From the NCBI RefSeq assembly GCF_916858675.1, contig NZ_CAKASM010000003.1, forward strand, positions 1 through 64,000: 64,000 nt of DNA, given 5' to 3'. This document shows positions 41,297 through 50,250 of this stretch, piece by piece. Position 1 is the first letter of the stretch, and every line of letters starts with the position of its first letter. The notes below the pieces were generated by a model that saw only the letters and a list, made by a program, of their open reading frames with translations, had not been told where the DNA came from and made no database searches. Source of the stretch: Sphingomonas sp. Leaf21 (lineage in GTDB: Bacteria; Pseudomonadota; Alphaproteobacteria; Sphingomonadales; Sphingomonadaceae). A program made the translations under genes and the position numbers.

Positions 41297-41602
41297 ATGG
41301 CGAAACTGAGTTCAATCAATAAGAACGAGAAGCGTCGTGCTCTCGTCAAGAAGTATGCGGGCAAGTACGCGAAGCTCAAGGCGATCGCGAACGACCAGAG
41401 CCTCGATGAGACCGAGCGTCTGATCGCGCGCCTGAAGATGGCCGAGATCCCCCGCAACGGCAACCCGACCCGTATCCGCAACCGTTGCGAGATCACCGGT
41501 CGTCCGCGTGCGTATTACCGCAAGTTCCGTCTCGCTCGCGTCATGCTGCGTGAACTGGCCAACAAGGGCCAGATCCCCGGCGTCACCAAGTCGAGCTGGT
41601 AA
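41297..41602 (+). CDS. rpsN: 30S ribosomal protein S14
   Basis: This is the long, zinc-free type of S14 (101 aa): no CxxC pairs, with the family end [20 protein letters not shown] and [18 protein letters not shown]. It binds the 30S head. It lies 57 bases after rplE. Confidence 0.98.
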   Translation: MAKLSSINKNEKRRALVKKYAGKYAKLKAIANDQSLDETERLIARLKMAEIPRNGNPTRIRNRCEITGRPRAYYRKFRLARVMLRELANKGQIPGVTKSSW

Positions 41603-41614
41603 GGACCATTTGAG

Positions 41615-42010
41615 ATGGCAGTGACCGATCCCCTGGGTGACTTGCTCACCCGCATCCGCAACGGCCAGCGCGCGCGCAAGGACTCCGTCCTGACGCCCGC
41701 GTCGAAGCTGCGCGCCCGCGTGCTCGACGTGCTTCAGCGCGAGGGCTATATCCGTGGCTACAGCGAAGAGCAGATGGGCCCCGCGGCCGGCATCCGCATC
41801 GAGCTGAAGTATTTCGAAGGCCAGCCCGCGATCAAGCATGTCGCGCGCGTGTCCAAGCCCGGCCGCCGTATCTATTCGGGCGCGCAGGAGCTTCCGCGCG
41901 TTCGCAACGGCCTGGGCATCACCATCGTGTCGACGCCGCGTGGCGTTCTGTCGGACGCCGAGGCGCGCGAGCAGAATGTCGGTGGCGAAGTCCTGGCGGA
42001 GGTGTTCTGA
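41615..42010 (+). CDS. rpsH: 30S ribosomal protein S8
   Basis: S8 binds the central domain of 16S rRNA and in E. coli represses the spc operon. [20 protein letters not shown] and the end [21 protein letters not shown] fit. 131 aa. It shares a base with rplF. Confidence 0.98.
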   Translation: MAVTDPLGDLLTRIRNGQRARKDSVLTPASKLRARVLDVLQREGYIRGYSEEQMGPAAGIRIELKYFEGQPAIKHVARVSKPGRRIYSGAQELPRVRNGLGITIVSTPRGVLSDAEAREQNVGGEVLAEVF

Positions 42011-42543
42011 TGAGCCGCATCGGTAAGAAGGCGGTCCCGGTTCCGGCCGGTGTCACCGCGACCATCGCCGACAAGGTGCTGAGCGTGAAGGGTCCCAAGG
42101 GCACCCTGTCCATGCCGCTCGCCGACGAGATCACCTATGACGTCCAGTCGGACGCCATCGCGGTGCAGCCTGCCAACGCCACGAAGCGCGCCCGCGCGTT
42201 CTGGGGCATGCAGCGCACCATGGTGCAGAATCTCGTGACCGGCGTGACCGCAGGCTTCTCGAAGAAGCTGGTCATCACCGGCGTCGGCTACCGCGCCGCC
42301 GCGCAGGGCAAGAACCTGAAGCTGCAGCTCGGCTACAGCCACGACGTCAACATCGAGGTGCCCGAGGGCATCGAGGTGAAGACGCCGGACGCCACCACCG
42401 TCGAAATCAGCGGTGCGGACAAGCAGAAGGTCGGCCAGCTGGCCGCCGAGATCCGCCGCTGGCGCAAGCCCGAGCCGTATAAGGGCAAGGGCATCAAGTA
42501 CGACGGCGAGTTCATCTTCCGCAAGGAAGGGAAGAAGAAGTAA
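42010..42543 (+). CDS. rplF: 50S ribosomal protein L6
   Basis: L6 lies near the sarcin-ricin loop. [20 protein letters not shown], the segment [22 protein letters not shown] and the end [22 protein letters not shown] (in parts) fit. 177 aa. It shares a base with rplR. Confidence 0.98.
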   Translation: MSRIGKKAVPVPAGVTATIADKVLSVKGPKGTLSMPLADEITYDVQSDAIAVQPANATKRARAFWGMQRTMVQNLVTGVTAGFSKKLVITGVGYRAAAQGKNLKLQLGYSHDVNIEVPEGIEVKTPDATTVEISGADKQKVGQLAAEIRRWRKPEPYKGKGIKYDGEFIFRKEGKKK

Positions 42544-42899
42544 TGACCAAGGGTCTCTCTCTTTTCGAGAAGCGCCGTCGGCGCAACCGTACCGCGCTGC
42601 GTGCGCGTGCGGGCACCCGTCCGCGCCTGTCGGTGCATCGCTCGGGCAAGCATATCTATGCCCAGGTGATCGACGACGAGGCAGGTCGTACCGTGGCTTC
42701 GGCCTCGACGCTGGAGAAGGACGCACGCGGCCAGTCGGGCGCGAACGTCGCAGCGGCGACCGAAGTCGGCAAGCGCGTGGCCGAACTGGCCAAGGCCGCC
42801 GGCGTCACGCAGGTCGTTTTCGACCGTGGCGGCTTCCTGTTCCACGGTCGCGTCAAGGCGCTGGCCGAGGCGGCACGCGAAGCGGGATTGGAGTTCTAA
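42543..42899 (+). CDS. rplR: 50S ribosomal protein L18
   Basis: L18 binds 5S rRNA with L5. [40 protein letters not shown] and [20 protein letters not shown] fit. 118 aa. The stop is one base before the rpsE start. Confidence 0.98.
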   Translation: MTKGLSLFEKRRRRNRTALRARAGTRPRLSVHRSGKHIYAQVIDDEAGRTVASASTLEKDARGQSGANVAAATEVGKRVAELAKAAGVTQVVFDRGGFLFHGRVKALAEAAREAGLEF

Positions 42900-42900
42900 T

Positions 42901-43620
42901 ATGGCTGACGAGAACAACGTGGCCGTTGCCGGTGCCGAAGGCGCCGCGCAGGACGCGACCCAGGGTCGTGGTCCCCGGGGCGGCCGTGGCCGTGGGCCGG
43001 GCGGCGGTGACCGCGGCCGTGGTGGCCGTGACGGCAACCGTGGTCGTCGCGACGATCGTCGCGGTGGCACCGAAGACCAGGGCGAAGAGCTGATCGAAAA
43101 GCTCGTCCACATCAACCGCGTCTCGAAGACCGTGAAGGGCGGTAAGCGTTTCGGCTTCGCCGCGCTCGTCGTGGTCGGCGATGGCAAGGGACGTGCGGGC
43201 TTCGGTCATGGCAAGGCGCGCGAAGTGCCGGAAGCCATCTCGAAGGCGACGGCCGCCGCCAAGAAGGCGATGGTCCGCGTTCCGCTGAAGGACGGTCGCA
43301 CGCTGCATCATGATGGCAACGGCCATTTCGGTGCGGGCCGCGTGACGGTGCGTTCGGCGCCGCAGGGCACCGGCATCATCGCCGGTGGTCCGATGCGCGC
43401 GATCTTCGAATCGCTCGGCGTTGCCGACGTGGTGACGAAGTCGGTCGGTACGTCGAACCCGTACAACATGATCCGCGCCACCTTCGAAGCGCTTGGCGAG
43501 CAGACCTCGCCCAAGTCGGTGGCGCAGCGTCGTGGCAAGAAGATCGCCGACCTGCTGGGTCGCGGTCACGGTGCCACCCAGCAGACTGCCGAGGCGGAAG
43601 CCGCGGCCGTCGTGGAGTAA
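42901..43620 (+). CDS. rpsE: 30S ribosomal protein S5 with RG-rich N-terminal extension
   Basis: S5 takes part in decoding fidelity and mRNA unwinding. The conserved part begins [20 protein letters not shown], followed by [16 protein letters not shown] and [18 protein letters not shown]. Before it lies an extension of about 60 residues that is low-complexity and arginine/glycine-rich ([21 protein letters not shown] and so on). This brings the length to 239 aa against 167 in E. coli. Such RG stretches suggest RNA binding; their role here is unknown. Confidence 0.97.
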   Translation: MADENNVAVAGAEGAAQDATQGRGPRGGRGRGPGGGDRGRGGRDGNRGRRDDRRGGTEDQGEELIEKLVHINRVSKTVKGGKRFGFAALVVVGDGKGRAGFGHGKAREVPEAISKATAAAKKAMVRVPLKDGRTLHHDGNGHFGAGRVTVRSAPQGTGIIAGGPMRAIFESLGVADVVTKSVGTSNPYNMIRATFEALGEQTSPKSVAQRRGKKIADLLGRGHGATQQTAEAEAAAVVE

Positions 43621-43626
43621 GCGACC

Positions 43627-43803
43627 ATGGCAACCATCAAGATCAAGCAGACCGGTTCGCCGATCCGCCGCACCAAGGACCAGCGCGCGACCCTCGTCGG
43701 CCTGGGCCTGAACAAGATGCACAAGGTCTCCGAGCTTCAGGACAGCCCTGAAGTCCGCGGCATGATCCGCAAGGTGCAGCACATGGTTCAGGTGGTGGAC
43801 TGA
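43627..43803 (+). CDS. rpmD: 50S ribosomal protein L30
   Basis: A 58-aa protein, [20 protein letters not shown] ... [20 protein letters not shown] ... [10 protein letters not shown], matches L30 over its whole length. It starts seven bases after rpsE. A 238-base spacer with R1 repeats and a terminator separates it from rplO. Confidence 0.97.
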   Translation: MATIKIKQTGSPIRRTKDQRATLVGLGLNKMHKVSELQDSPEVRGMIRKVQHMVQVVD

Positions 43804-43828
43804 GGCACTTCGGGATCGCTCCCGCCCC

Positions 43829-43890
43829 GTTCGCATCGAGCGAAGTAGAGATGGAGGCCCCTGGCCTTCGACTTCGCTGAGGCTGAACGG
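43829..43890. repeat. R1 repeat pair between rpmD and rplO
   Basis: GTTCGCATCGAGCGAAGTAG (43829-43848) faces CCTTCGACTTCGCTGAGG with CTGAACGG (43865-43890). The same inverted layout occurs at 33935-34010. It interrupts the spc operon. Confidence 0.65.
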
Positions 43891-43945
43891 CGGTCGGGGG
43901 CAGTCCCGGTCTCACATCCGTCACATTGAACAGTGACAAACACGG

Positions 43946-43976
43946 GGAAGGGGGCTATGCGGCCCCCTTCCTTTTA
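43946..43976 (+). terminator. Strong terminator between rpmD and rplO
   Basis: GGAAGGGGGC-TATGCG-GCCCCCTTCC (perfect 10-bp stem) followed by TTTTATCC. It lies 66 bases before rplO, inside the spc operon. Confidence 0.9.
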
Positions 43977-44041
43977 TCCAGCGGCCGTGATTCTCGACGA
44001 GTGACGGCCATGCGCGAAACAAGCGAAAGCGAGTGCAAATC

Positions 44042-44572
44042 ATGAAGCTGAACGAACTTTTCGACAACCAGGGTGCCCGCAAGTCCAAGATCCGCGTCGG
44101 TCGCGGTATCGGTTCGGGCAAGGGCAAGACCGGTGGTCGCGGCGTCAAGGGCCAGAAGAGCCGTGAGGGCGTGTCCATCGCGGGCTTCGAGGGCGGTCAG
44201 ATGCCGCTCCACATGCGTCTGCCGAAGCGTGGCTTCAACAACATCTTCGGCAAGGACTATGCCGAGGTGAACCTGGGCGCGATCCAGAAGGCGGTCGACT
44301 CGGGCAAGCTGAAGACCGACGGCACGATCGACCATGCCGCGCTGAAGGCCGCTGGCCTGGCGCGTGGCGGCAAGGACGGCGTCCGTCTGCTCGGCAAGGG
44401 CGAACTGACCACCAAGCTGTCGTTCGTCGTGCAGGGCGTGTCGGCGTCGGCGCGCGAAGCGGTCGAGAAGGCCGGTGGTTCGGTCGACGTGCCGCATGTC
44501 GTGCCCGCCGCCGAGAAGGCCGCCGCGAAGAAGGGCAAGACCCGCGCCGCGAAGCTCGCCGCCAAGGCCTGA
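44042..44572 (+). CDS. rplO: 50S ribosomal protein L15
   Basis: L15 is a late-assembly protein with a long Gly/Arg-rich N-terminal arm: [20 protein letters not shown], then [21 protein letters not shown] Lys/Ala-rich C-terminal tail makes it 176 aa against 144 in E. coli. The start at 44042 gives [16 protein letters not shown], the family start; an ATG three codons earlier is less likely. Confidence 0.98.
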   Translation: MKLNELFDNQGARKSKIRVGRGIGSGKGKTGGRGVKGQKSREGVSIAGFEGGQMPLHMRLPKRGFNNIFGKDYAEVNLGAIQKAVDSGKLKTDGTIDHAALKAAGLARGGKDGVRLLGKGELTTKLSFVVQGVSASAREAVEKAGGSVDVPHVVPAAEKAAAKKGKTRAAKLAAKA

Positions 44573-44582
44573 GCCGGACAGG

Positions 44583-44631
44583 ATCCGCCGCTGTCGGCTG
44601 GCCAACGCCACCATGACAGCGGCGGATTTTT
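44583..44631 (+). terminator. Terminator after rplO
   Basis: ATCCGCCGCTGTC (44583-44595) pairs perfectly with GACAGCGGCGGAT (44615-44627), followed by TTTT. 13-bp stem, 19-base loop. Confidence 0.88.
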
Positions 44632-44640
44632 CCATCCGGA

Positions 44641-44669
44641 TTAGACAAGCGCGTCATCGCGCCTATATG
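44641..44669 (+). promoter_or_regulatory. Promoter of secY-adk
   Basis: TTAGAC, exactly 17 bases, TATATG. It follows the rplO terminator, so secY-adk probably forms its own unit. Confidence 0.65.
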
Positions 44670-44671
44670 AG

Positions 44672-44706
44672 CGGCGGGGCGGTTCAAAACGCATCCCGCC
44701 GTTTTT
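44672..44706 (+). terminator. Terminator hairpin in the secY leader
   Basis: CGGCGGG (44672-44678) pairs with CCCGCCG (44695-44701), followed by TTTTT, only 25 bases before the secY ATG and directly after the promoter -10. It is a candidate attenuator. Confidence 0.6.
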
Positions 44707-44730
44707 CGTTTCCAGGATAACGCAACAGCT

Positions 44731-46095
44731 ATGGCATCCGCAGCCGACCAGATGGCGCAAAGCATCAGCCTGGCGAAATTCGCCAAGGCCACCGACCTCA
44801 AGAAGCGGCTGTGGTTCACGATCGGTGCGCTGATCGTCTTCCGCCTGCTCAGCTATGTTCCGCTGCCGGGCGTCGACCCGACCGCGCTGGGCCTGCTGAG
44901 CCAGAAGACCACGGGCGGCGTGCTCGACTTCTTCAACACCTTCTCTGGCGGTTCGCTCAGCCGCATGTCGCTGATCGCGCTGGGCGTGATGCCGTACATC
45001 ACGGCCTCGATCGTCGTGCAGCTCGCGACCTCGCTGAGCCCGCAGCTCGCCGCCATCAAGAAGGAAGGCGAGAGCGGCCGCAAGAAGCTGAACCAATATA
45101 CCCGCTACGGCACCGTGCTACTGACGGCGATCCAGGGCTATTTCATCGCCGTGGGCCTCGAGACGCTGGGCGCCAGCCAGGGCATCCAGGCGGTGATCGA
45201 GCCGGGCATGACCTTCCGCATCGCGGCGGTCATCTCGCTGATCGGCGGTACGATGTTCCTGATGTGGCTGGGCGAGCAGATCACCAGCCGGGGCATCGGC
45301 AACGGCGTCTCGCTCATCATCATGGCGGGCATCGTCGCGCACCTGCCGACGACGCTGGTCAACCTGCTCGAAGGCGGCCGCACCGGCAGCATCGATCCGG
45401 TCCGTCTGATCGGCATCGTCGTCGCGGTCGTCGTGCTCGTCCTGTTCATCTGCTTCATGGAGCGTGCGCAGCGCCGCATCCTGATCCAGTATCCCAAGCG
45501 CGCGACGCAGCGCGGGATGCAGGCCGATCGCAGCCACCTGCCGCTGAAGATCAACACGGCGGGCGTGATCCCTCCGATCTTCGCGTCGTCGCTGCTGCTG
45601 ATGCCGTTGACCATCTCGCAGTTCGCGGGGCAGCGCGTCGCGGGCGAGAGCCGCTGGGGCGACTTCATCATCAGCCTGAACCAGTATCTGCAGCATGGCT
45701 CGCCGGTCTATATGCTGCTCTACGGTGCGGGCATCGTGTTCTTCTCGTTCTTCTACACCGCGGTCGTGTTCAACCCGGAAGAGACGGCGGACAATCTGAA
45801 GCGCTATGGCGGCTTCATCCCCGGCATCCGTCCGGGCAAGAACACCGAGACCTATCTGGACTATGTCCTGACCCGCATCACGGTCATCGGCGCGGCCTAT
45901 CTGACGATTATCTGTCTGCTGCCCGAATATCTGGTCTCGGCATTGCAGATCCCCTTCTATCTGGGCGGCACCAGCCTGCTGATCGTCGTGAACGTGACGA
46001 TGGACACGGTGACGCAGATCCAGAGCCATCTGCTCGCGCATCAATATGGCGACCTGATCAAGAAGGCGAAGCTGAAGGGCGGCCGCCTGCGTTGA
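44731..46095 (+). CDS. secY: Preprotein translocase subunit SecY
   Basis: SecY is the channel of the Sec translocon. The 454-aa protein has ten membrane segments. Motifs are YVPLPGVDP at the first periplasmic loop (plug region after it), GVMPYITASIVVQL, RAQRRILIQYPKR on the cytosolic C4 loop, and RPGKNTETYLDYVLTRIT before the last helices. It starts after its own promoter and leader hairpin and is followed by adk after 37 bases. Confidence 0.98.
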   Translation: MASAADQMAQSISLAKFAKATDLKKRLWFTIGALIVFRLLSYVPLPGVDPTALGLLSQKTTGGVLDFFNTFSGGSLSRMSLIALGVMPYITASIVVQLATSLSPQLAAIKKEGESGRKKLNQYTRYGTVLLTAIQGYFIAVGLETLGASQGIQAVIEPGMTFRIAAVISLIGGTMFLMWLGEQITSRGIGNGVSLIIMAGIVAHLPTTLVNLLEGGRTGSIDPVRLIGIVVAVVVLVLFICFMERAQRRILIQYPKRATQRGMQADRSHLPLKINTAGVIPPIFASSLLLMPLTISQFAGQRVAGESRWGDFIISLNQYLQHGSPVYMLLYGAGIVFFSFFYTAVVFNPEETADNLKRYGGFIPGIRPGKNTETYLDYVLTRITVIGAAYLTIICLLPEYLVSALQIPFYLGGTSLLIVVNVTMDTVTQIQSHLLAHQYGDLIKKAKLKGGRLR

Positions 46096-46132
46096 TCGCG
46101 CGGCAGCTTGACGAGAAAAAGGGGAGAGTGAC

Positions 46133-46786
46133 GTGGGCGTGAACATCATCCTGCTGGGTCCGCCGGGCGCGGGCAAGGGAACCCAGGCGCAGCGGCTGGT
46201 GGCCAATCGCGGCATGGTGCAGCTGTCGACCGGCGACATGCTGCGCGCGGCGGTCAAGGCGGGCACGCCCGTCGGGCTTCAGGCCAAGGCGGTGATGGAC
46301 GCGGGCGAACTGGTGTCGGACGCGATCGTCTCGGCGCTGATCGGCGAGCGGCTGGATCAGGCCGAAGCCGAGAGCGGCGCGATCTTCGACGGCTATCCCC
46401 GCACCGCCGCGCAGGCCGAGGCGCTGGACGTGCTGCTGGCCGAGCGCGGCAAGGCGCTGGATCATGTCATCGAGCTGGCGGTGGACGAGGATGCGCTGGT
46501 CGAGCGGATCACGGGACGCTTCACCTGCGCATCGTGCGGTACGGGCTATCACGACAGCTTCAAGCCGACCCGGGTCGAGGGCGTGTGCGATGTCTGCGGC
46601 GCGACCGAGTTCAAGCGGCGGCCCGACGACAATGCCGAGACGGTCCGCACGCGGATGGCCGAGTATCGTGCCAAGACGGCGCCGATCCTGCCCATCTACG
46701 AGGCGCGCGGGATCGTGACGCGGGTCGACGGCATGGGCGCGATGGATGCGGTCGGTGCGGCGATCGATGCGGTGCTGGATCGCTGA
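46133..46786 (+). CDS. adk: Adenylate kinase with zinc-type lid
   Basis: Adk balances ATP, ADP and AMP. The P-loop is GPPGAGKGTQAQ, followed by STGDMLRAAV and FDGYPRTAAQAEAL. The lid has four cysteines (Cys132, Cys135, Cys152, Cys155), the zinc-binding form. I choose GTG at 46133 because GGGGAG lies six bases upstream; a GTG two codons later would give the more usual MNIILLG start. 217 aa. In many relatives rpsM-rpsK-rpoA-rplQ follow; here they do not. Confidence 0.97.
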   Translation: MGVNIILLGPPGAGKGTQAQRLVANRGMVQLSTGDMLRAAVKAGTPVGLQAKAVMDAGELVSDAIVSALIGERLDQAEAESGAIFDGYPRTAAQAEALDVLLAERGKALDHVIELAVDEDALVERITGRFTCASCGTGYHDSFKPTRVEGVCDVCGATEFKRRPDDNAETVRTRMAEYRAKTAPILPIYEARGIVTRVDGMGAMDAVGAAIDAVLDR

Positions 46787-46807
46787 TCCTGCCTGGCGAT
46801 GCGAAGG

Positions 46808-46838
46808 GGGCGTTCCCGCGAGGGAGCGCCCTTTTTTT
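46808..46838 (+). terminator. Terminator of secY-adk
   Basis: GGGCGTTCCC-GCGA-GGGAGCGCCC followed by TTTTTTT. Confidence 0.93.
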
Positions 46839-46856
46839 GTTTAGGCTGGCGTTGGT

Positions 46857-46925
46857 CTCGGTGAGACACCGTGCCCTCCCCCCGCCCCTCCCGCCTGCGG
46901 GAGGGGCGGGGGGAGGGGAGGGCGG
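46857..46925. repeat. R3 GC-palindrome, empty copy
   Basis: CTCGGTGAGACACCG leads into a near-perfect palindrome: GCCCTCCCC, CCCCTCCCGC, CT, GCGGGAGGGG, GGGGAGGGGAGGGC. The same leader and left arm occur at 51522-51570 (same direction) and 63485-63530 (inverted). More GC-rich short repeats fill the gap up to xerC; I see no gene in it. Confidence 0.6.
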
Positions 46926-47072
46926 TCCTGCGAAACCGGGCGCTGCGCTGAAGCCCCTCCTCCCGGCAGGGGGGAGGGGTTTGGGGTGGGGGGCGGGCCA
47001 CGGGCTGCCGACCTGGTGATGGCACGCGAAACCCCCTCGTGCTGGGCCGTCCACGCCACTAGACCTTGAACC

Positions 47073-47951
47073 ATGACCGCGCTGATCGCCGACTATTATC
47101 GCCACCTGACGGTCGACCTTCGCCGATCCGACCACACGGTCCGCGCCTATGTCGCGACCGCTGAGCGGCTATGCGGATTCCTCGCGGAGCATTGGGGCGC
47201 GGCGGTCGATGGTGCGGCGCTTGCGCACATCACTGCCGCCGACCTGCGCGCCTATCTCGCGCATCGCCGGGGAAAGGGACTGACCCCTGCCTCGACCGCG
47301 CGGGAATTGTCGGCGGTCCGCACCTTCCTGCACTGGGCGGGCGTCGAGCCACCCGCGCTGAAAGGCCCCCGCCGCAAGCGAAGCATCCCTCGCCCGCAAG
47401 CCCCCGCCGACATCATGGCCCTGTCGGAGGAGGTGGCCGAAAGTGCCGCCCAACCCTGGATCGCGGCGCGGGATTGGGCGGTATTGCTGCTGCTCTACGG
47501 CGCCGGGCTGCGGATCGGGGAGGCGATGATGCTCCCGGCCAGCGTCCTCCCGCTCGGCGAGACGATGCGGGTCACCGGCAAGCGCGGCAAGACGCGGATC
47601 GTGCCGCTGTTGCCCGAGCTGCGCGAGGCGATCGAGCGCTATGCCGCGATGGTGCCATTCGTGATCGAGCCGGGCGAGCCGCTGTTTCGCGGCGCCAAGG
47701 GGGGGCCCCTGTCACCTGCGATCATCCGGCGGTCGGTGCAGGGGGCGCGAGACCGGTTGGGGCTGGGTGCGCGAGCGACGCCGCACGCCCTGCGCCACAG
47801 CTTCGCGACGCACCTGCTGGGGCGCGGGGCCGATCTGCGCCAGCTTCAGGAACTGCTCGGCCATGCGAGCCTCAGTTCGACGCAGGTCTATACGGCGGTC
47901 GACGCCGCCCATCTGCTCGACGTGTACCGGACGGCTCACCCGCGCGCCTGA
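47073..47951 (+). CDS. xerC: Tyrosine recombinase XerC
   Basis: XerC with XerD resolves chromosome dimers at dif. An N-terminal SAM-like core-binding domain (YRHLTVDLRRSDHTVRAYVA) is followed by the catalytic domain. The catalytic residues are Arg in YGAGLRIGEAMM, the HxxR box in PHALRHSFATHLL, His in LLGHASLSST and the nucleophile Tyr in TQVYTAVD. 292 aa, normal for XerC. No phage genes or attachment site lie nearby, so it is a housekeeping recombinase. Confidence 0.93.
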   Translation: MTALIADYYRHLTVDLRRSDHTVRAYVATAERLCGFLAEHWGAAVDGAALAHITAADLRAYLAHRRGKGLTPASTARELSAVRTFLHWAGVEPPALKGPRRKRSIPRPQAPADIMALSEEVAESAAQPWIAARDWAVLLLLYGAGLRIGEAMMLPASVLPLGETMRVTGKRGKTRIVPLLPELREAIERYAAMVPFVIEPGEPLFRGAKGGPLSPAIIRRSVQGARDRLGLGARATPHALRHSFATHLLGRGADLRQLQELLGHASLSSTQVYTAVDAAHLLDVYRTAHPRA

Positions 47952-47953
47952 CG

Positions 47954-48559
47954 TCAGCGATCGCGGTGCGGCTTCCAGGTGGCGACCCGCCAGAGATAGC
48001 CGATGACGATGGCGGCCGTCATGACGATCGCGGCGGGGCCGACATAGCGGTTGATCGCCTCGAAATTCGCTCCCAGCCACAGCCCGGCATAAGCGAGGAT
48101 CGCGTTCCAGATCGTACTACCCGCAAAGGTCCACAGCAGGAACTTGCCCAGCGGCATCTTCGTGATTCCGGCGGGGAGCGAGATCAGCGTGCGGAAGGCG
48201 GGCATGAACCGGAAGACGAACACGACCCAGCCGCCATGGCGGACGAAGAACAGGTGCAGCCGCTCGACATCGCGCCATTCCATCGTCAGCCAGCGGCCAT
48301 GCTTGTCGATGAACGGGCGGAACCGTTCATAGCCGATGTGGCGGCCGACCGCATACCAGGCATAATTGCCGGCCGTCGTACCGGCGGTCCCCCACAGGAT
48401 CAGTGGAATCATCTCCATCCGCCCGCGCGCCACCGCCATGCCGCCCAGGCCCATGATGACCTCCGACGGAATGGGGGGCACGATATTTTCCAGCGCCATC
48501 AGCAGGAAGATGCCGAAATAGCCGCCCCAGGCGATCAGGTTCAGGATGAAATCGGTCAT
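47954..48559 (-). CDS. DedA family inner-membrane protein
   Basis: DedA proteins are probable proton-coupled lipid-carrier or undecaprenyl-phosphate flippases. The 201-aa protein has four to five hydrophobic stretches with the DedA region ENIVPPIPSEVIMGLGG and the FVFRFMPAFRTLISLPAG motif with its conserved Arg residues. The end WRVATWKPHRDR is basic. It is convergent with xerC, with only two bases between the stops. The exact substrate cannot be told. Confidence 0.9.
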   Translation of the reverse strand: MTDFILNLIAWGGYFGIFLLMALENIVPPIPSEVIMGLGGMAVARGRMEMIPLILWGTAGTTAGNYAWYAVGRHIGYERFRPFIDKHGRWLTMEWRDVERLHLFFVRHGGWVVFVFRFMPAFRTLISLPAGITKMPLGKFLLWTFAGSTIWNAILAYAGLWLGANFEAINRYVGPAAIVMTAAIVIGYLWRVATWKPHRDR

Positions 48560-48671
48560 GCGTACAGGGATGTACCGATGAGGGGAGGGGCGGTTCCCCT
48601 ATCGCGTGCCGCCAGGTGACGGAAGGGGGAAGCCGCTTGACGGCGCGCGGCGGTTGCGCGAACCCCAAACC

Positions 48672-49466
48672 ATGGCCGACACATCCAAGACATCGGAGAC
48701 GAAGGACACGCTGCGCTTCCTGCTGAAGCTGGCGCTGTTCGTCTTCATCCTGCGCAGCTTCATCGTGACGTCGTTCGTCATCCCATCGGAGTCGATGCTG
48801 CCGCGTCTGCTGGTCGGCGACTATCTTTTCGTGACGAAATGGAATTACGGCTATTCGCGCTGGTCGCTGCCCTTCGGCGTGCCGTTGCTGCCCGGCCGGA
48901 TCCTGGGCCGCGATCCCGCGCGGGGCGATGTGGTGGTGTTCCGTTCGCCGGGGCCCGACGATCACGACGTCATCAAGCGGGTGATCGGGCTGCCCGGTGA
49001 TACGATCCAGGTGACGAACGGCCAGGTGATCCTGAACGGTCGCCCGATTCCGAAGCAGCGCCTGGCCGATTTCGTCCTGCCGCTGACTCCCAATTTCAAT
49101 GCCGACAAATGCGGGCCGTTCCTCGACACGGTCGCGGGCAAGCCGGTCTGCCGCTATGCGCGGTTCCGCGAAACGCTGCCCAACGGCAAGAGCTATGAGG
49201 TGCTCGACCAGGGGAATTTCCCCGATCGCGACGACACCGTCGTCTATAAGGTCCCTGCGGGCAGCGTCTTCCTGATGGGCGACAATCGCGACGACTCGGC
49301 GGACAGCCGCTTCGCGCCGCCGATGGGCATGGGCTATATCCCGATGGAGCGGCTGGAGGGGCGCGCGGCGATCGTGTTCTTCTCGACCGATGGCTCGGCC
49401 GAATGGATCAAGCCCTGGACCTGGGTGTCGGCCGCACGCTGGAACCGTGTCGGAGGCGGATTTTGA
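48672..49466 (+). CDS. lepB: Signal peptidase I
   Basis: LepB cuts signal peptides on the periplasmic side. One N-terminal membrane segment (about 16-34) is followed by PSESMLP with catalytic Ser41, and VIKRVIGLPGD with the general base Lys102. GDNRDDSADSRFAPPMG is the family's box E. 264 aa. Start at 48672 (MADTSKTSETKDTLRF). It overlaps rnc by four bases (TTGA); the lepB-rnc-era order is the usual operon. Confidence 0.96.
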   Translation: MADTSKTSETKDTLRFLLKLALFVFILRSFIVTSFVIPSESMLPRLLVGDYLFVTKWNYGYSRWSLPFGVPLLPGRILGRDPARGDVVVFRSPGPDDHDVIKRVIGLPGDTIQVTNGQVILNGRPIPKQRLADFVLPLTPNFNADKCGPFLDTVAGKPVCRYARFRETLPNGKSYEVLDQGNFPDRDDTVVYKVPAGSVFLMGDNRDDSADSRFAPPMGMGYIPMERLEGRAAIVFFSTDGSAEWIKPWTWVSAARWNRVGGGF

Positions 49467-50128
49467 GCGGCTTCGATGAGTGGCTGACGAAGATCCTTGG
49501 CCGCGCCCCCACGGATACCGGTCCTTTCCAGCGCGCACTGACCCATGGCAGCCAGGCCGCCGAGAATTACGAGCGGCTCGAGTTTCTGGGCGACCGGGTC
49601 TTGGGCCTGATCATGGCCGAATGGCTGTGGGAGCAGTTCCCGAACGAGCCCGAGGGGCAATTGTCGCGGCGGCTCAACACGCTGGTGACGGGTGCTGTGT
49701 GCGCGGACGTGGCGCGCGACCTGGGCGTGCGCGACCATTTGCGGCTTGGCAAGCAGGCGCGCGACGATGGCGCCTCGGACAGCGACAATGTGCTGGGCGA
49801 TGTGATGGAGGCGCTGATCGGTGCCTGGTATCGCGAGGCGGGGCTGGAGGCGGCGCGCGCCTTCGTCCGTTCGGCCTGGGGGGACCGGGTGCACGCGCAG
49901 GGCAAGGCGCCGCAGCATCCCAAGTCGGCGCTGCAGGAATGGGCCGCGGCGCATAACCGCAAGGCGCCCGAATATGTGGTGACGGACCGCTCGGGCCCGC
50001 ATCACGCGCCGCGCTTTACGGTGACGGTGCGGATCAACCGCTCGGGTGAGGCCAGCGCGATGGGGGCCAACAAGCAAGAGGCGGAGACGGCGGCCGCGAA
50101 GGCGTTGTTGGCGAAGTTGAACGGGTGA
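49463..50128 (+). CDS. rnc: Ribonuclease III (TTG start)
   Basis: RNase III cuts double-stranded RNA such as rRNA precursors. The catalytic signature is ERLEFLGDRVLGL, with a second acidic site DVMEALIGAWY. The C-terminal dsRNA-binding domain begins PKSALQEWAAAH and ends ANKQEAETAAAKALL. No ATG or GTG fits; the TTG at 49463 gives a start SGFDEWLTKILG after GGAGGCGGA and overlaps the lepB stop codon (TTGA). 221 aa. The use of TTG may keep its level low. Confidence 0.94.
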   Translation: MSGFDEWLTKILGRAPTDTGPFQRALTHGSQAAENYERLEFLGDRVLGLIMAEWLWEQFPNEPEGQLSRRLNTLVTGAVCADVARDLGVRDHLRLGKQARDDGASDSDNVLGDVMEALIGAWYREAGLEAARAFVRSAWGDRVHAQGKAPQHPKSALQEWAAAHNRKAPEYVVTDRSGPHHAPRFTVTVRINRSGEASAMGANKQEAETAAAKALLAKLNG

Positions 50129-50142
50129 GAGGGGGACGTGGG

Positions 50143-50169
50143 CCCCGACTTGGCTAAGCCTGAACGGGG
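50143..50169. repeat. R1 repeat, diverged copy after rnc
   Basis: CCCCGACTTGGCTAAGCC with TGAACGGGG. The closest relative is 55601-55627; both are preceded by GTGGG. Confidence 0.5.
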
Positions 50170-50250
50170 TTTGGATAAGCGGTGATGTCTAGCCGGGGAC
50201 GGATGCGGGGGAGTAATCCCCCGACATCCGCCCAGGCCGACCGTCCCGGC

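Noticed and set aside
47073..47951. Tyrosine recombinase as a sign of an integrated element
   Set aside because: Its sequence fits housekeeping XerC. There are no phage or cargo genes, no tRNA-attachment duplication and the neighbours are ordinary.
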